From Ostrinia nubilalis (taxonomy: Eukaryota; Arthropoda; Insecta; Lepidoptera; Crambidae): DNA of 64,000 bases. Made by a program: the position numbers and the translations under genes. The DNA lies in NCBI RefSeq assembly GCF_963855985.1, contig NC_087110.1, positions 4,455,001 through 4,519,000 on the forward strand. The letters are read 5' to 3'. Shown here piece after piece: positions 12,194 through 23,933 of the stretch; the stretch's first letter is position 1, and every line of letters begins with the position of its first letter. Below the pieces are notes generated by a model. The model saw nothing but the letters and a program-made list of their open reading frames with translations, did no database searches and had not been told where the DNA came from.

Positions 12194-12283
12194 TCGACGG
12201 TCCCTACGTATAAAAACGTAACTGAAAACGGCCAATTTTACAGGAGAGCGGTTTGAAGGTTTAAACATGTGTAGCTCGCGTTC
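12194..12283 (+). repeat. 90-bp unassigned repeat, copy 1
   Basis: It starts TCGACGGTCCCTACGTATAA and ends GTGTAGCTCGCGTT. A nearly identical copy lies at 40872-40962 and a short inverse piece (TACGTAGGGACCGTCGA) near 43839. Here it directly follows the broken gag. Confidence 0.65.
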
Positions 12284-12989
12284 TATTTAATTTGCAACTT
12301 CTTCTTTTCGAATAGACTGAAATTTAGTAGCTATCTTATTAAATGTAATTCCAGCTGATGTGCAATTCGGTATCACGGTAAAGTTCACGCGCTAACAAAG
12401 ACGAAACAACGGATTTATTAAAAATATGATTTTCGTTCGTCGTCCAGTCGCGTTGCAGTTGTTTTTAGCGCTATCGGGGCTCTGATTCTGCTACTATGGC
12501 CACTTGTATTCTGTAGACCAAACTCCTCAATGACTTACAGCTATTATATTATTATTCGTTCGTTCGTTTCAGCCAAATGACGCCTACTGCTGGATAAAGG
12601 CCTCCCCAAGGATTTCCATAACGACCCGTCCTACGTCTATATTATTTAACTTGGACATTTTACACTGTGCCTACCTAGTATAACATTGCACTGCATTTTT
12701 TATTATCATAAAAACTCTTTGGTTAATCTGGCTTTTGCTGGCCATCTTTTCCTTTTTAATTTCGAATTTTTGCATTCGGGAACTTTTATTTTTTGTTACT
12801 TTTCCAGTTAAAAATATTATTAAAATTTATTGTACAATGGTGTCAATTTTATTAAAATGGAGAAAATATATTAAATTCGTATAGATGCTTCTTTACAGCA
12901 CTTGCCAAATGTTTGCCTCGAAGCGCCCGCGGGGCAAAAAAATAATGAGGTGTAAAGGCTCCATAAGAGCATTTAATTTATTTGTAGGA
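12284..12989. other. Unassigned, with one LINE tail fragment
   Basis: About 12552-12640 carries a diverged minus-oriented LINE 3' end (GCCTACTGCTGGATAAAGGCC). I recognise nothing else here. Confidence 0.4.
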
Positions 12990-14004
12990 TATGTGTTACG
13001 ATAAATGTGATAAATTGAAAATTATAAATAATTACCGGTTATTATTAATAATTACCGACAGTCGAGGTAAAAGTAATTATTAATCACATTTATCAGTAAT
13101 TATTTAGTAATGTGACCTTAGTTCAAATATTATAATAGAGAACACCGGCTCGGTGCGGCGGGGGTGGCCCTCCGCCTATTAAGTTTTATACATATTACAT
13201 AAATACATAAATTATTAATTCATATTAGTCACATTGACCAAATCATGAGGTAATTATTAGAGATGAAACGGATAGTTGTTTGGCCGGATACCGGATACCG
13301 GATATCCGGCCAGCTGCTAGGCCGGATAGCCGGATATCCGGCGGCCGGATAGTTGGCACATTGTCTCATTGCATGTCGTGACGAGTATAGCGCCGCACAG
13401 GTGCTTCGAACGCGATCAGTGGGTTTATTAGTAGACTAGACTAGTCACACTTTTCGAAAATCTAATTCATCCGAATAGAATGTCAGATTTCGCCACTTGT
13501 CTAGGGGGCAGATCAGATCAATTCAATTTCGGTTGCAATCGTGAGTGTGTGATTGAATAGCGAAAATTTAATTAGTTACATCATGTCAACAGACCATCAG
13601 TGAAAAAAAAATCGCCTATTTTATTTGGCGATATTTCGACATTAACAGACATTTACTATCTATGTATTAGTCATTAGAGTGAATAGCCCAGAAAAAGAAA
13701 TTAGTTTTGAAAGGCCTTAATATGGCTTTTTTATAACTTTTTGGACTTTAAATAAAAGCCGTCATTATTATAAGCCATTTTATTGATATTTACCTCAAAG
13801 ATTAATGTATTTCATTTTATTAATAGGAAATTGTCGTAGTTTTTTAATATCCGGTATCCGGCCGGATAGTGAGTAACTATCTGGTATCCGGCCGGATAGT
13901 AAATTTAGGCCGGATATCCGGCCTACCGGATAGTTACCGGATATCCGTTTCATCTCTAGTAATTATTCATAATTTTCACATTTATCATATTTACCGTAAC
14001 ATAT
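12990..14004. mobile_element. Palindromic MITE split by a hAT MITE
   Basis: The outer arms contain GTTACG(A/G)TAAATGTGATAAAT and AATTATGAATAATTACC and lie inverted at the two sides (12990-13250 and 13959-14004). The hAT MITE at 13258-13958 occupies most of the interval. Confidence 0.6.
13258..13958. mobile_element. hAT-type MITE with perfect 8-bp target duplication
   Basis: The termini are TAGAGATGAAACGGATA and its complement. The flanking direct repeat GTAATTAT occurs at 13250-13257 and 13959-13966. The interior is rich in CCGGATATCCGG words near both ends, giving strong subterminal palindromes. There is no transposase. Confidence 0.88.
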
Positions 14005-15449
14005 ACAAATGAAAATATTTTTTATTGTAATTCTACACTAGTCAAGCTCAAGTCATGTGCGTTTTTATGGGTACCAGATAACGGATATTAACATACTTGT
14101 TTTTTTTTTAATGTAGGTACATACCTACATAATGTTATAGAAAAACACCCAAAATAATTATTTTTAAACTTTTGCGTTGCATAATTGAATTAATTTATAC
14201 AGGTAATATTTCAATGTTATCTATCCGGATATCGCGTTAAAACCTGTTTAAATTAATTCAACACCCAGACTAATCAAATAAGTTCACGCACACAAATGTT
14301 TGTACTGTGCGGGAATCAACCCCATAACCTCTGACATAGGTCTCCGTTTCGAAACACTATACCAAATGTTTTTTTTCTGGGCTCTTATTAAGGGCTTTTA
14401 CATTATGGGCCAGAAGGTTGTTTAAAAATGTCTTTATAAGTCTTTATTTAACTTGCGATGTTTATTAAATAAGGTCCTTACCTATGATTTTTTTCTTTTT
14501 TTTTCTTCAATATTCATTAGTAGCTACCTAAATAATTTCTTTCATATAATTTTCAAAACAAAATTTGAATCTGTAGTTCCTTAAAAATCGCAAAAATTTT
14601 AGTATGGGAAAATACATTTTTCGTGGAATTCTCCATACAAAACGCTAATTTCAAGTTTTACAACATAATTTTTAAACTGAAGTTTTAGTTTTGTTATTTA
14701 CTGTGAATTTAATAAATAAGTTAGTACATGATACGTTTTGTTGTTGTAAATAATTTAAAACTTATTAAAAATCTCCCTACTTTCGGGTAAATCGCCTTCA
14801 TTGTCCACACTCCCCAAAAAAGATTTATTTTATTTTATTTTATTAGGGACAACAAACAATTGTACAAACGGTTTTACAAAAAGTCTTACAGATATATCTT
14901 AAATAAATGCACAACCAGCACCGTTATCCACGAAAATATGACACTAATGACAAGATTTTTGCCTCACTCTTGACGAAGCGTTTGTATGAAGACTACTTTG
15001 ATAAATACATTGTCAGTCTATTCATACAAGAAACAAAGGAAAAAAAAACAAACCAACCGAATTGAGTAACCTCCTCCTGAAAATTGTAGTTGGCGCTGTA
15101 TGGGCTCAATGATAAAAAAAATATTAATTAAAATTTTCAGAATACGGAATTTTCCGTGAAAATTAAAAGCTTAGTTTTTACCTACGACGAGTAAAAACAA
15201 CAGATATCTAAAGCTAGACGAAATTTGGACTAAAATTTTGAAATTCCTGAGCTCACCCAAAACTTTCATACTTATCTTTAAACAATGGGAAAAGTTGAAA
15301 TTGTATAAACATGGATTCTCAAAATTAGTTTACCTTCGTACACCTAGCATTAGTAGGTATAAAGCCTAAACACACAGTTCAAAAAGATCAGTTAACTCTG
15401 TCGCAAAGATTTATTAAATAAACGGGCAAATTAATGTGAAAAAAATATA
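14005..15449. other. Unassigned AT-rich interval
   Basis: No supported gene. About 15050-15115 contains AACCTCCTCCT wording shared with an interspersed repeat at 32680-32945. Nothing else is recognised. Confidence 0.4.
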
Positions 15450-16526
15450 CAGTGTGAGTCACGTTAAAGTGTACATATGAAAATTGATGAAACTAGACCT
15501 ATTTTTATCGACAAAAAAGAGGTCAAAAAATTTTTGAGATTTTTTTCTTCCAATTACTTATTGTAAAGAAAACGTAATAACTTTTAAACTAAGCGGTATA
15601 TCCTGATAAAATAAAAACAGTAATAATGCTAAATAACAGGCAATACTAAAAAAATACATAAAATACACAAAAAATGTCAACAAATTTTTAAAAATGATAC
15701 TTTTTGAAAAAAATCTGCTTTTAAATTCGTGTTTTTTTGGTTATTTGATAAATTTCTCCAAAAAATGCCCCAATAACCGGTGGTTTTTATTACTTTGTAC
15801 TATTCTCTATTGTATTACCTTCGTAAAACCAAAAATCGCATGTCTCTATCCTTATCACAACGTTTGCAATGATCGTTTGAACTAAGCCTCTCCGGGCGCG
15901 ACATTCAACGCTTCGTTAACAACGAAACTGAAAATGGCTCTAGATTTGTAATTTTGATAAATACAAGTTAGATTTCATATAAAAACAAAACATTTCGAAG
16001 TAAAATAACCATTTTAGTTACAATTTAAATTGTCTCTACCTGTAGCGGAGAATAATGTTGTGGCAGGCCTTTGTTCAAACGATCATAGTAAATGTTGTGA
16101 TAGGGATAGATACATGCGATTTTTGGTTTTACGAAGGTAATACGATAGAGAATAATACAAAGTAATAAAAACCACCGGTTATAGGGGCATTTTTTGGAGA
16201 AATTTATCAAATAACCAAAAACACGAATTTAAAAGCAGTTTTTTTTTCAAAAAGTATTATTTTTTATTATTTGTCGGCCTTTTTTGTGTATTTTATGTAT
16301 TTTTTTAGTATCGCCTGTTATTTAGCATTATTACTGTTTTTATTTTATCAGGATATACCGCTTAGTTTAAAAGTTATTACGTTTTCTTTACAATAAGTAA
16401 TTGGAAGAAAAAAAAAATCTAAATTTTTTTTTAAAATCACAAAACAAAATTGACCTCTTTTTTGTCGATAAACATAGGTCTAGTTTCATCTATTTTCATA
16501 TGTACACTTTAACGTGACTCACACTG
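15450..16526. mobile_element. Foldback element, copy C (most complete copy)
   Basis: The ends are CAGTGTGAGTCACG and its complement, flanked by TA. Two inverted arms of about 430 bp surround an asymmetric centre of about 200 bp (left GCGCGACATTCAACGCTTCG, right GGAGAATAATGTTGTGGCAGG). At 1077 bp with no insertion it serves as the reference for the family. It has no coding sequence. Confidence 0.85.
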
Positions 16527-16854
16527 TATATTAGAGCTAAAAGCACACCTACCTACTTAATGTAAAACATTAGCTTTAAAGTTTTCCAAAGAGCTGTAAA
16601 ATAAAATAAAATCATTTTTTTTTACAAAAAATTCTGTTTAATTTAAATTAAAAAAAATCCAAGTGCCCATTTGAGTAAAAGTAGAAACAAAACTACTTTT
16701 AATTAGTACAAATTTTTAATTATTAAAAAATTGGAAAACTATGAAATACCTATTATTTATTTTGTTTAATGCTACGATTAGCATTGATGTCTGCTGTAAA
16801 ATTTCATTGAGGCACTAAAGTTCTTTTTATTTTGCCATATAATTTTAGTTGCCT

Positions 16855-16973
16855 AATGCTCGTTTTCACCATCAATCCCTAATTTTTAAGTGACCCTTAA
16901 GGTAACACATATCACGAATTTTGTTTTCAAAGGTGTCACTTAAAAATTAGGCATTGATGATGAAAACGGGCAT
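16855..16973. mobile_element. 120-bp palindromic MITE, copy 2
   Basis: It shares GTTTTCACCATCAATCCC and the TTTTTAAGTGACCC arm with the copy at 6501-6620. Apart from it, 16527-17280 holds nothing I recognise. Confidence 0.65.
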
Positions 16974-17284
16974 AAGTCTATAAAATAAAAGTGAATAGTC
17001 TTCACTATTGCAAAGAAAGTCCTGGCTCTTTTCCTTAGCCTATGCCAGATATACCCTAACTTTGTAGATCACGCGAATCCCCAACGGAATAAAGGACTAA
17101 CCCTCCAATTTGGCAACATTTATGTCTCCAGCGGTCTACGTGTGCTGTCACCAAAAATATTTGGGAAATATTAGGACTAATGTTACGTACGAGTCATGTC
17201 TCTGCCACGCCACACCACTGCTTGAAATTCTTAAAGGATATTAAAAGGTATTTTCACAATTATTTTTAGGCAAAGTCAATGAAA

Positions 17285-17394
17285 AAGTGCAGTGAAAGAT
17301 GCAGAGGCCAGAGCCGTTATGGAAATCATTGGGGGAGGCCTGTTCAAGCAGTGGACGTCCTATGGCTGAAATGTTGATGATGATGATGATGAAT
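17285..17394 (+). mobile_element. LINE 3' end with (GAT)n tail
   Basis: TGGGGGAGGCCTGTTCAAG and GTGGACGTCCTATGGCTGAA precede a (GATGAT)n tail. This is the C-terminal end and 3' tail of a common lepidopteran non-LTR (probably RTE-type) reverse transcriptase element, severely 5'-truncated. Confidence 0.7.
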
Positions 17395-17644
17395 GAAAAA
17401 GTGGTTTATAGGTACTAATCATAATAGATGATGTGCTATTCTGATATTAAGCTTACATTGTAGTTTCATAATTATTTGGCCGCAATTAGATGTCTGTCGT
17501 CCCTTCATTGCGTGTGTTTACAGTATTAGCTCACCAACCTAAAGTGTTTTGTGTTGCAAAATAGTGCTATTTTAACTGTAATAAGTGCTTATACAGTCAT
17601 GATTGATCTACAGTTTATTTGGCAATTCTAATTCTGGTTCTTCC

Positions 17645-17760
17645 TTTCAGCCTGAAGACGTCTACTGCTGGACAAAGGCCTCCCCCAAGGATTTGCTCAC
17701 CCAACGGTCCTGCTGCGCTGCCCGCATCTAGGTGCTTCTCGCAACCTTCACCATATCTTC
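17645..17760 (-). mobile_element. Diverged LINE 3' end fragment
   Basis: GACGTCTACTGCTGGACAAAG and GGCCTCCCCCAAGGATTT correspond to the same LINE type in the opposite orientation. Between 17761 and 18120 nothing is recognised. Confidence 0.5.
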
Positions 17761-18119
17761 GGTTCATCAAGTGTTGAGTCTGCAACTACACTACAAGATG
17801 ATAAAAATTAAGGTTAGTTTTTTGTCTTTTATAAGACTTGGTCACCCTATATTATGTTGTTCTTTTTGGTCCAGTCTCACTCACGTAGGTACTCATATTT
17901 ATTATTATTTGATGCTGCTATTGATAGGCCAAGAAAGTTGTTTTATTTACGGCCACGTGGGAATAGTGAGTTCTTAACTTCATTTTTGTCCACTTAAATA
18001 ACTTTGCTCAATTTGGTAGAAATCCGTTTTAGGGCGAAATAATTAAATGGGAGGTAACCAATGTTGGGAAAATATACCTACTATAAATACAGTTTCTCCA
18101 ACAAAGTCAGTAGGTACTA

Positions 18120-18256
18120 TATGTTCACATAAAGCATGTGCCTGGCTCTAATCGGAGTTCAGACTTAATATTGTGCTATGTTGTTGTGTTAATTGTATTG
18201 TTATTGTTTGTTCTCTGTAGCTGTGCCTTATATAAATAAATAAATAAATAAATAAA
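18120..18256 (+). mobile_element. LINE 3' end with (AAAT)n tail
   Basis: A short 3' segment ending CTGTAGCTGTGCCTTATA runs into (AAAT)n, as in CR1/L2-type lepidopteran LINEs. Downstream to 19300 I see only a small perfect hairpin (CCTCAGATCAT/ATGATCTGAGG, 18780-18804). Confidence 0.5.
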
Positions 18257-19301
18257 GCAAGCATCGTTTGTGAATACGGGTGTTACAATAGTTAGATAAT
18301 AAATGGTACTAAGAACCTAACGTAACAACAAAGAAAACTACCAAATCATCTGCCGAGAAATTCCATTTTCACAGTACATTTCACAGCTTAGTTCAACTTT
18401 CCCACTTATTGTTGTGGACTTTATTAACTTTTTAAACTCCCCCAGTTTCTGAGTTTCCTTTATGAAGGACTCGATAAAAGTCGTATAGAAAATATCTGCT
18501 GATATTGTGGGGTTAATTGCGTTGTTAGATTTATTAGATTTTTGTGAGAAATGTGTAGTTTTATTTTTATTGTCTCTTTACAATAAAGTTTCTATGTCTT
18601 TTACCCGACTGTGCCAAAAGGAGGGTTATGTTTTTGGTGGACTTAATTTGATTTTTGAATCCGTAAAGAGCAGTTTTTGCACCATTTTTCATTGATGGCC
18701 GCTCGCTAAATGGACTATCCAACACAAAAATATTTTTTTAAAAACGAACCGGTTAGTTTCTGAGATTAGTGTGTTTAACCCTCAGATCATTCTATGATCT
18801 GAGGTTTAACCAATTACAAAGTAACTTACAAGTTCAGATTTATAAAATTCGTAAAAGTAAATACATATACATTTGATGGTGTCAAACTATCTACATAACA
18901 AAACAACCCCTTAAATAAAATTCTACGACGAATGTGCATTCATTCAAAGTAGAACCCTACGGGCACAATCAAAATCGACATGTGGTAGAAATACCTACTT
19001 CACTCTCAAGTGTCAATGCCATCAATATTCAATTCAAAGAATCGTCAATTAATCACCCTGTATTTTATACTTCAGGCTATAACCATTGACGACTTTATAC
19101 AGGGTGTAAAGCAATTAGAATGATTGTAATTGCTGCGCTATTGTTTGATCGACAGGGTACTTATTAGAGCTTATGGCAAGACAGTAAAGTGTAGGGAGAT
19201 TAAAAACTTATGAGGTTCCATAGTATATTTATGGTTGAAAAGCTAACATAAATACTTCTTCTTTTAGTGTGAAAAATCTGCTTATAAAAAGGCTAGACCT
19301 A

Positions 19302-19356
19302 AATAAAGCACAGATTAATTAACTGTTTTAATAAGTTAATTAATCTGTGCTTTATT
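19302..19356. repeat. Perfect 23-bp inverted repeat with 9-bp loop
   Basis: Arms AATAAAGCACAGATTAATTA.. (19302-19324) and the exact complement (19334-19356) form one continuous stem. It may be the core of a very short MITE or a fixed replication-slippage product. Nothing else is recognised between 19357 and 19970. Confidence 0.6.
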
Positions 19357-19970
19357 CGGAATCTAAAAAACAATACTAGCTATGTTCTAGTCAAGTTATA
19401 TCAATTTTCCACTTGATATCGGCACAAATAAACCCCAGAGGTTTGATTACCATTAACTTTCTAATAAAATAAATGCTTTACATATAATTTATTTTACTTT
19501 TACAAAGTCCATAAAATAATTGGTAACATTTTTGTTTTTCGTAACCATTTTTATACGGAACCCTAATCAACCCTATCTTTAATTGCAATGTAAGTACGTT
19601 CTAAACAATAGAACAGTCCCTAGAGTCCACTTGAAGTCTTATCAGGGGTCCTAAACCATCTGCCTGAATACTCCATCCATATAATCAAATATAATGGATA
19701 GCCCTTTCCCACTCTGAAATCCAGTTTTGCGGAATCCTGCATTTTACTGGATGCCACACGGCAGTATCCCGATTTTTGCAAGGTTTATTTGCGGCATAAG
19801 AAGCTGCTAGTGGAATACTTCTACAAAGCAATACTTGTAATTAAACACGATCCTGTTTTTTACTGATCCAGTTTAATGAGAAAACCGAATTCGTACGGAT
19901 CGGTTTTTAGTGGGACCTGAAAACGGGAACATCCCTTTCTCGTGTAAAAGTTGGTATTAAAACACTTACA

Positions 19971-20115
19971 TCGTATTCACAAACATTACTATGAGATCTC
20001 CCAGTGCGCGTGGACGCACAAGGTGACACACGAACCAATCACAGAGCTCCATTCAATGCTGTGCGTTCGATTTGCTGATTCACGTAAGCAACCATTGTTT
20101 GTGAATACGGGCGTT
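19971..20115. mobile_element. MITE of the CGTATTCACAAAC family, copy 1
   Basis: The ends are CGTATTCACAAACATTACTA and TTGTGAATACGGGCG; the interior shares GTGCGCGTGGACGCACA and AACCAATCACAGAGC with the inverted copy at 33125-33250. A terminal fragment occurs near 18268-18290. Confidence 0.65.
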
Positions 20116-20242
20116 ATTCTATTAAACGGGATCCTGCACAAAACGGGAACTCTCCGTGGGAATGAGCCGTTTCTATCCAGTATTGGTGAAACAAATCCGT
20201 AAAAGCGTATTATAGTTGAACATTTCATCGTATACACTCACA

Positions 20243-20322
20243 GTCTAAGTAGCTCAGATGGAAGAGCAGTCGCCCGTTAAGCGGCAAGCGAATGGTCGTA
20301 GGTTCAAATCCCACCTTAGGCA
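20243..20322 (+). tRNA. tRNA-like sequence, anticodon loop GTT (Asn-like); probably a pseudogene or SINE head
   Basis: A 7-bp acceptor stem (GTCTAAG with CTTAGGC, one G-T), D arm GCTC/GAGC, a 5-bp anticodon stem (GTCGC/GCGGC) with loop CCGTTAA, and a T arm GTAGG/CCCAC with loop TTCAAAT can be drawn. Against a working tRNA: position 33 is C instead of T, the T stem has an A-C mismatch, and the variable region is about 12 nt, too long for tRNA-Asn. A T-run follows at 20331-20337. It is most likely a tRNA-derived repeat. Confidence 0.4.
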
Positions 20323-20519
20323 TTTCCCCCCTTTTTTCTATTTATTAATAACTAAGTTTCATTAATTTATCACAGAATTCTTTGTTGCGGCCCCTCACGC
20401 CTATTATTTTTTTCATAGCAACGTTTTACTTAAATATGAAATTGCCGTCTAACTTGTGACAGTCAATATTTATTAAATGTACTTTTAACTTTGTAAATCA
20501 CTTCTTTTTTAATTGTACG

Positions 20520-20680
20520 AATTACTAACTGTCCTGTTAGACCCTCGTACTAAACTAAATGCTTGTGTTACGAGTGGGCTCACCACAATAGTCGAACTGC
20601 GGCGGGGTTCGAACTCGTTCCTCGGATATCGAGTCGGCCAGTCCGACCCTTTACCGTTCGGATATCGTCACTCGTCTTGT
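20520..20680 (-). mobile_element. tRNA-derived SINE
   Basis: On the - strand the sequence shows a tRNA-type head (GGTAAAGGGTCGGACTGGCC, then GAGTTCGAACCCCGCC as B box) followed by a body word (TACGAGTGGGCTCACCACAA on +) known from lepidopteran SINEs. The exact ends are not defined. Confidence 0.5.
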
Positions 20681-21489
20681 TTTTGACTGACTTCAAAAAG
20701 ATTTAGGTTCTCAATTTTGTTTGTAATGTACCTACCGAGATTCTTTTTTTGTCCTCTTTTTGGTCAATTTGGACCCATAAAAATTTTTTTTTGGCGTTTT
20801 AAATTATTATTTTTAGTAAATCCTATGGCAGCAAAAACAATTATGTCACTTGTAACAAAACCGGCCGCGGTCGTCTCAGGCTTTCGGGCTTGTTTTGTCG
20901 CCATAAATTAACTGGATATAGTCGAGATAAATGAAATACTGTGTAAGGACGGGGGTTCACTGCAAACGTATTGTCTCCCATAAAACCTTTGAGTCAGCAT
21001 TTCAGCAACAACAACAGAAAAGTGAAATTATTATAATTTGATTATTTTATACAGGGTGACTTTTTAATCAGTATCCAAATTTTACGAGCGACTCAGAATC
21101 AGTAACTTAATCAATATACGTAAAAAAAATTTTTTTTTCTTACAAAATCAACCTGTATATTATATGTTTGGTAATTAAGTATGGTCTTCCTCAAGGTAGG
21201 TTATTGTTACTCTTGTTCTTAATAATAAAAGGCACGCGTATGATTACGTAACCCAGCGTGGAGCTATGGCTAAGGCTAAATCTTGTGTTTTTTGTCGCGA
21301 AGTCTATTCCGGAGCGTGACCAATGGCGTTTCATGTGCCCCGACAAGAGCAACGTTCATCATTTTGCTAATCGTGGGATCTTTTACTTGTTTGGTAATCT
21401 GTTCTGTTTTTAGCTATATCGATTATTTTGTACAATACTTAACATTTTTGACATGTTTCTTTTGTCTATATTAAGTTTATAAAGCTTTT

Positions 21490-21662
21490 ACGTTTACTTA
21501 AATGCGCTAATCTCAGGAACTACTAGATCGATTTGAAATATTATTTTTGTGTTGGATAGCCCATTTACCGAGGAAGGCGGTGCAGTAAAGAAAAATATTG
21601 CAAGAACGCGAAAAATTATTTAAACTAATATGACGCACCATGAAGTCGCGGGTGCACAGCTA
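21490..21662 (-). repeat. Lepidopteran interspersed repeat, minus orientation
   Basis: It reads, on the complement, CTAGCTGTGCACCCGCGACTT through TGGGCTATCCAACACAAA to GAGATTAGCGC, the same family as 46985-47122. Between 20690 and 21490 only an ACAGGGTGACTTTTTA-type repeat word near 21053 is recognised. Confidence 0.6.
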
Positions 21663-21913
21663 GTTCTTAATAGTTACCACTAGATGGCGCTGTACGGTTT
21701 TAGCTCGCGGTATCATTTGATTTTTTCCTAATCTTTAAGTCAAATGGGGGACTCAGCTTACTTATCTAAATGACAATGACAATTGACGAATTTTTGAAGA
21801 GGTCACCGCCGACTTGTGCGAAGACCCTAGAATATGGAAGTGAAGTTATTCAGTTGTTTATTTTTATTTTGTTTCATTTTTTTTTTCGTTTAGGTTTGTT
21901 CACCTAGATTTAT

Positions 21914-22125
21914 GTTCATCATCATCATCATTTCAGCCATAGGACGTCCACTGCTGATCATAGGCCTCCCCCAATGACTTCCACATCGCACGGTTGGTAG
22001 CGGCCTGCATCCAGCGCCTTTCTGCTACCTTTATCAGGTCGTCGGTCCACCTTGTGGGTGGGTCTTTCTCTGCCCGCATCCAGGTGGTTCCCGAGACCTT
22101 CACCAGATAGTCAGTCTACCTAGTT
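21914..22125 (-). mobile_element. LINE 3' end, minus orientation
   Basis: (CAT)n followed by TTTCAGCCATAGGACGTCC and AGCGGCCTGCATCCAGCGCC is the complement of the C-terminal part of the RTE-type reverse transcriptase ORF and its (GAT)n tail. Confidence 0.7.
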
Positions 22126-22432
22126 TGGTGTCTTGAGTATGGAGAAAAAGTATTTCTTTGATTACTGAATGGACTTGATTGATGCAGTTTGAGATTCTAT
22201 CTTATTATAAAAAGGTTTATTTAAGTAAATCCCTATAACAATTCACAATGATTTTTTACTTCATATTAATAATTGACATTATTATTGATTTAAAAGTCTC
22301 GAAAACTGTAAGTGGTCTGAAAAGTGCCAAAAATAATAATGCATGAAAGTTGACTTTCAAACATATTTTATTCCCAGGATTAGATGTTTTTTGAAATGAC
22401 CCTTACGGACTTTGCATTTGAACGGCTCGGGT

Positions 22433-22523
22433 TGCACGATCTTACTTTAACAAACGTCTAACGTCAAATTCCATACACCGGTTATGGTTATAGACGCGGT
22501 TAAAATGAGGTGCAACTAAGCCT
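22433..22523. mobile_element. MITE of the GGGTTGCAC..TTACTTTAAC family (short copy)
   Basis: The ends GGGTTGCACGATCTTACTTTA and AGGTGCAACTAAGCC are inverted. A longer copy lies at 27752-27942. Confidence 0.55.
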
Positions 22524-22579
22524 AAGACTTCTTTGGTATTCTGGCCATATTTTACAGCTGTTTTAAACTCTATTTCCAG

Positions 22580-23370
22580 GATAAAAGGCTAAAGATGTAT
22601 GTTAAGATGTAGTAGAGATGAGACGTATTTACTAGAACAGATCCACACACTAGGTATTTTACAGTACTAGGCGGCACCTATTCCAATTTTTTAAATACTT
22701 GATCCACCTAGTATTTTATAAATTACACGATTTCCGACCCTATCTTCAAAGTAATAGAGGTTATTATTGCGTAATCCGTAGTCGTGTATTACGCGCACCT
22801 AGTATTTCTCGCTAAGCTTATGTGCGAACGTAGAGATTCACTCCGTCTCTGTCTGACCAAACAAATTTGAGCGCGACGAAGCAAACGCACACAAACGTAG
22901 TCAAACCATATTCATGTTTATAAGAAAAAATATGTAAATATTTTTATGAAATTTATATCTTTTAAATACGCCAACTTTTAAGTTGACAGTCCTAAGCCTG
23001 TTGAAGTATGAAGGGAGGAATTATTTATTATTCAATTTCAAATTGCATTATTCATACTACGGTTGTATCTTTTAAAAAAAAATGTATTTTAAAGTCATAT
23101 TACGTGGATTAGTCCGCACTAGTCGCGTCAAGTATGCTAAATTACTACGTACTAGGTGGAATAGGTATTTATATCGAGTATTAATAAATACTAGGAATAG
23201 GTGCACCTAGTATCAAATTTACCTAGTATAACCCATCTTTAAGATGTAGGTACAACGAGAACTGGGAGCTGATATCGGCGCAGTTCTCAGACCGATCCGA
23301 CGTCCAGTGCCAGCAGCGGTGGACGAAGGTCGTCAACCCTGAACTAGTCAAAGGTCCCTGGACCAAGGAG
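22580..23370 (+). pseudogene. Myb DNA-binding-domain exon (R1-R2) split by a hAT MITE
   Basis: After a TTTCCAG acceptor, 22580-22603 reads DKRLKMYV, the start of a first Myb repeat. After the inserted MITE, 23250-23370 reads WELISAQFSDRSDVQCQQRW and then TKVVNPELVKGPWTKE before a GTATGT donor. This is the R1 recognition helix and the R1/R2 linker of animal c-Myb-type transcription factors, here clearly conserved. The interruption (22613-23241) has an 8-bp target duplication. If the MITE and one duplicate are removed, the join carries four extra bases and a TAG, so the reading frame is broken. Splicing directly to the AG at 23248-23249 would also shift the frame if the upstream exon ends in phase 0, as the conserved intron position suggests. 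No other Myb exon is seen in the window. It could be a gene fragment, a disrupted allele, or an assembly error. Confidence 0.75.
22613..23241. mobile_element. hAT-type MITE inserted in the Myb exon
   Basis: The termini are TAGAGATGAG and CATCTTTA (complement TAAAGATG). The direct repeat AGATGTAG flanks it at 22605-22612 and 23242-23249. The interior is rich in TAGGTGCACCTA-like words. The right duplicate supplies the AG immediately before the conserved Myb sequence. Confidence 0.8.
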
Positions 23371-23933
23371 GTATGTATGATCCTTATCATAGATGTCATT
23401 TGACGGCAATCCCTTTTTATTAGGTCTGCCGGGCTAGGATGCGCGCCGTGATAAAATTTGAGACGACAAATGTATGGGCTATTCGCGTAAAATCGATAAA
23501 ATAGCGCGATAAAAGCTTATAGCGGCGCGCATCATAGGCCTAGGTACTGGTTGTTGGTACGATAATCGCGAGGTTGCATTGAAAATATTGAGAACAATGA
23601 TATTATATAAAATTTAATATCATTGATTGAGAACCACCCAGAAACCCCGTGGTTGTTGCGCGTGAACCAGGCCTTACTGTGTAAAATCAACCCTCATCTT
23701 CTAAATAATTTAATTTACACGTGTTTTCATGCGATGGCCGAGTCTCAATATATTTATACATATAGAAGGTTAAAGATTTTTAATATTGATATGCGTCACT
23801 ATAAGATGCTGTTAATTATTACCTACTATTATTTATTCTGTGTTATTACGTAACAACTTAATGCTTCGAGTACGGAGATTCCAGACACAATTGATTTTCA
23901 ATTCTTATGGACCACGATCGTAGTCGCTTAATA

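Noticed and set aside
20243..20322. Functional tRNA-Asn
   Set aside because: C at position 33, mismatch in the T stem and an overlong variable loop make function unlikely.
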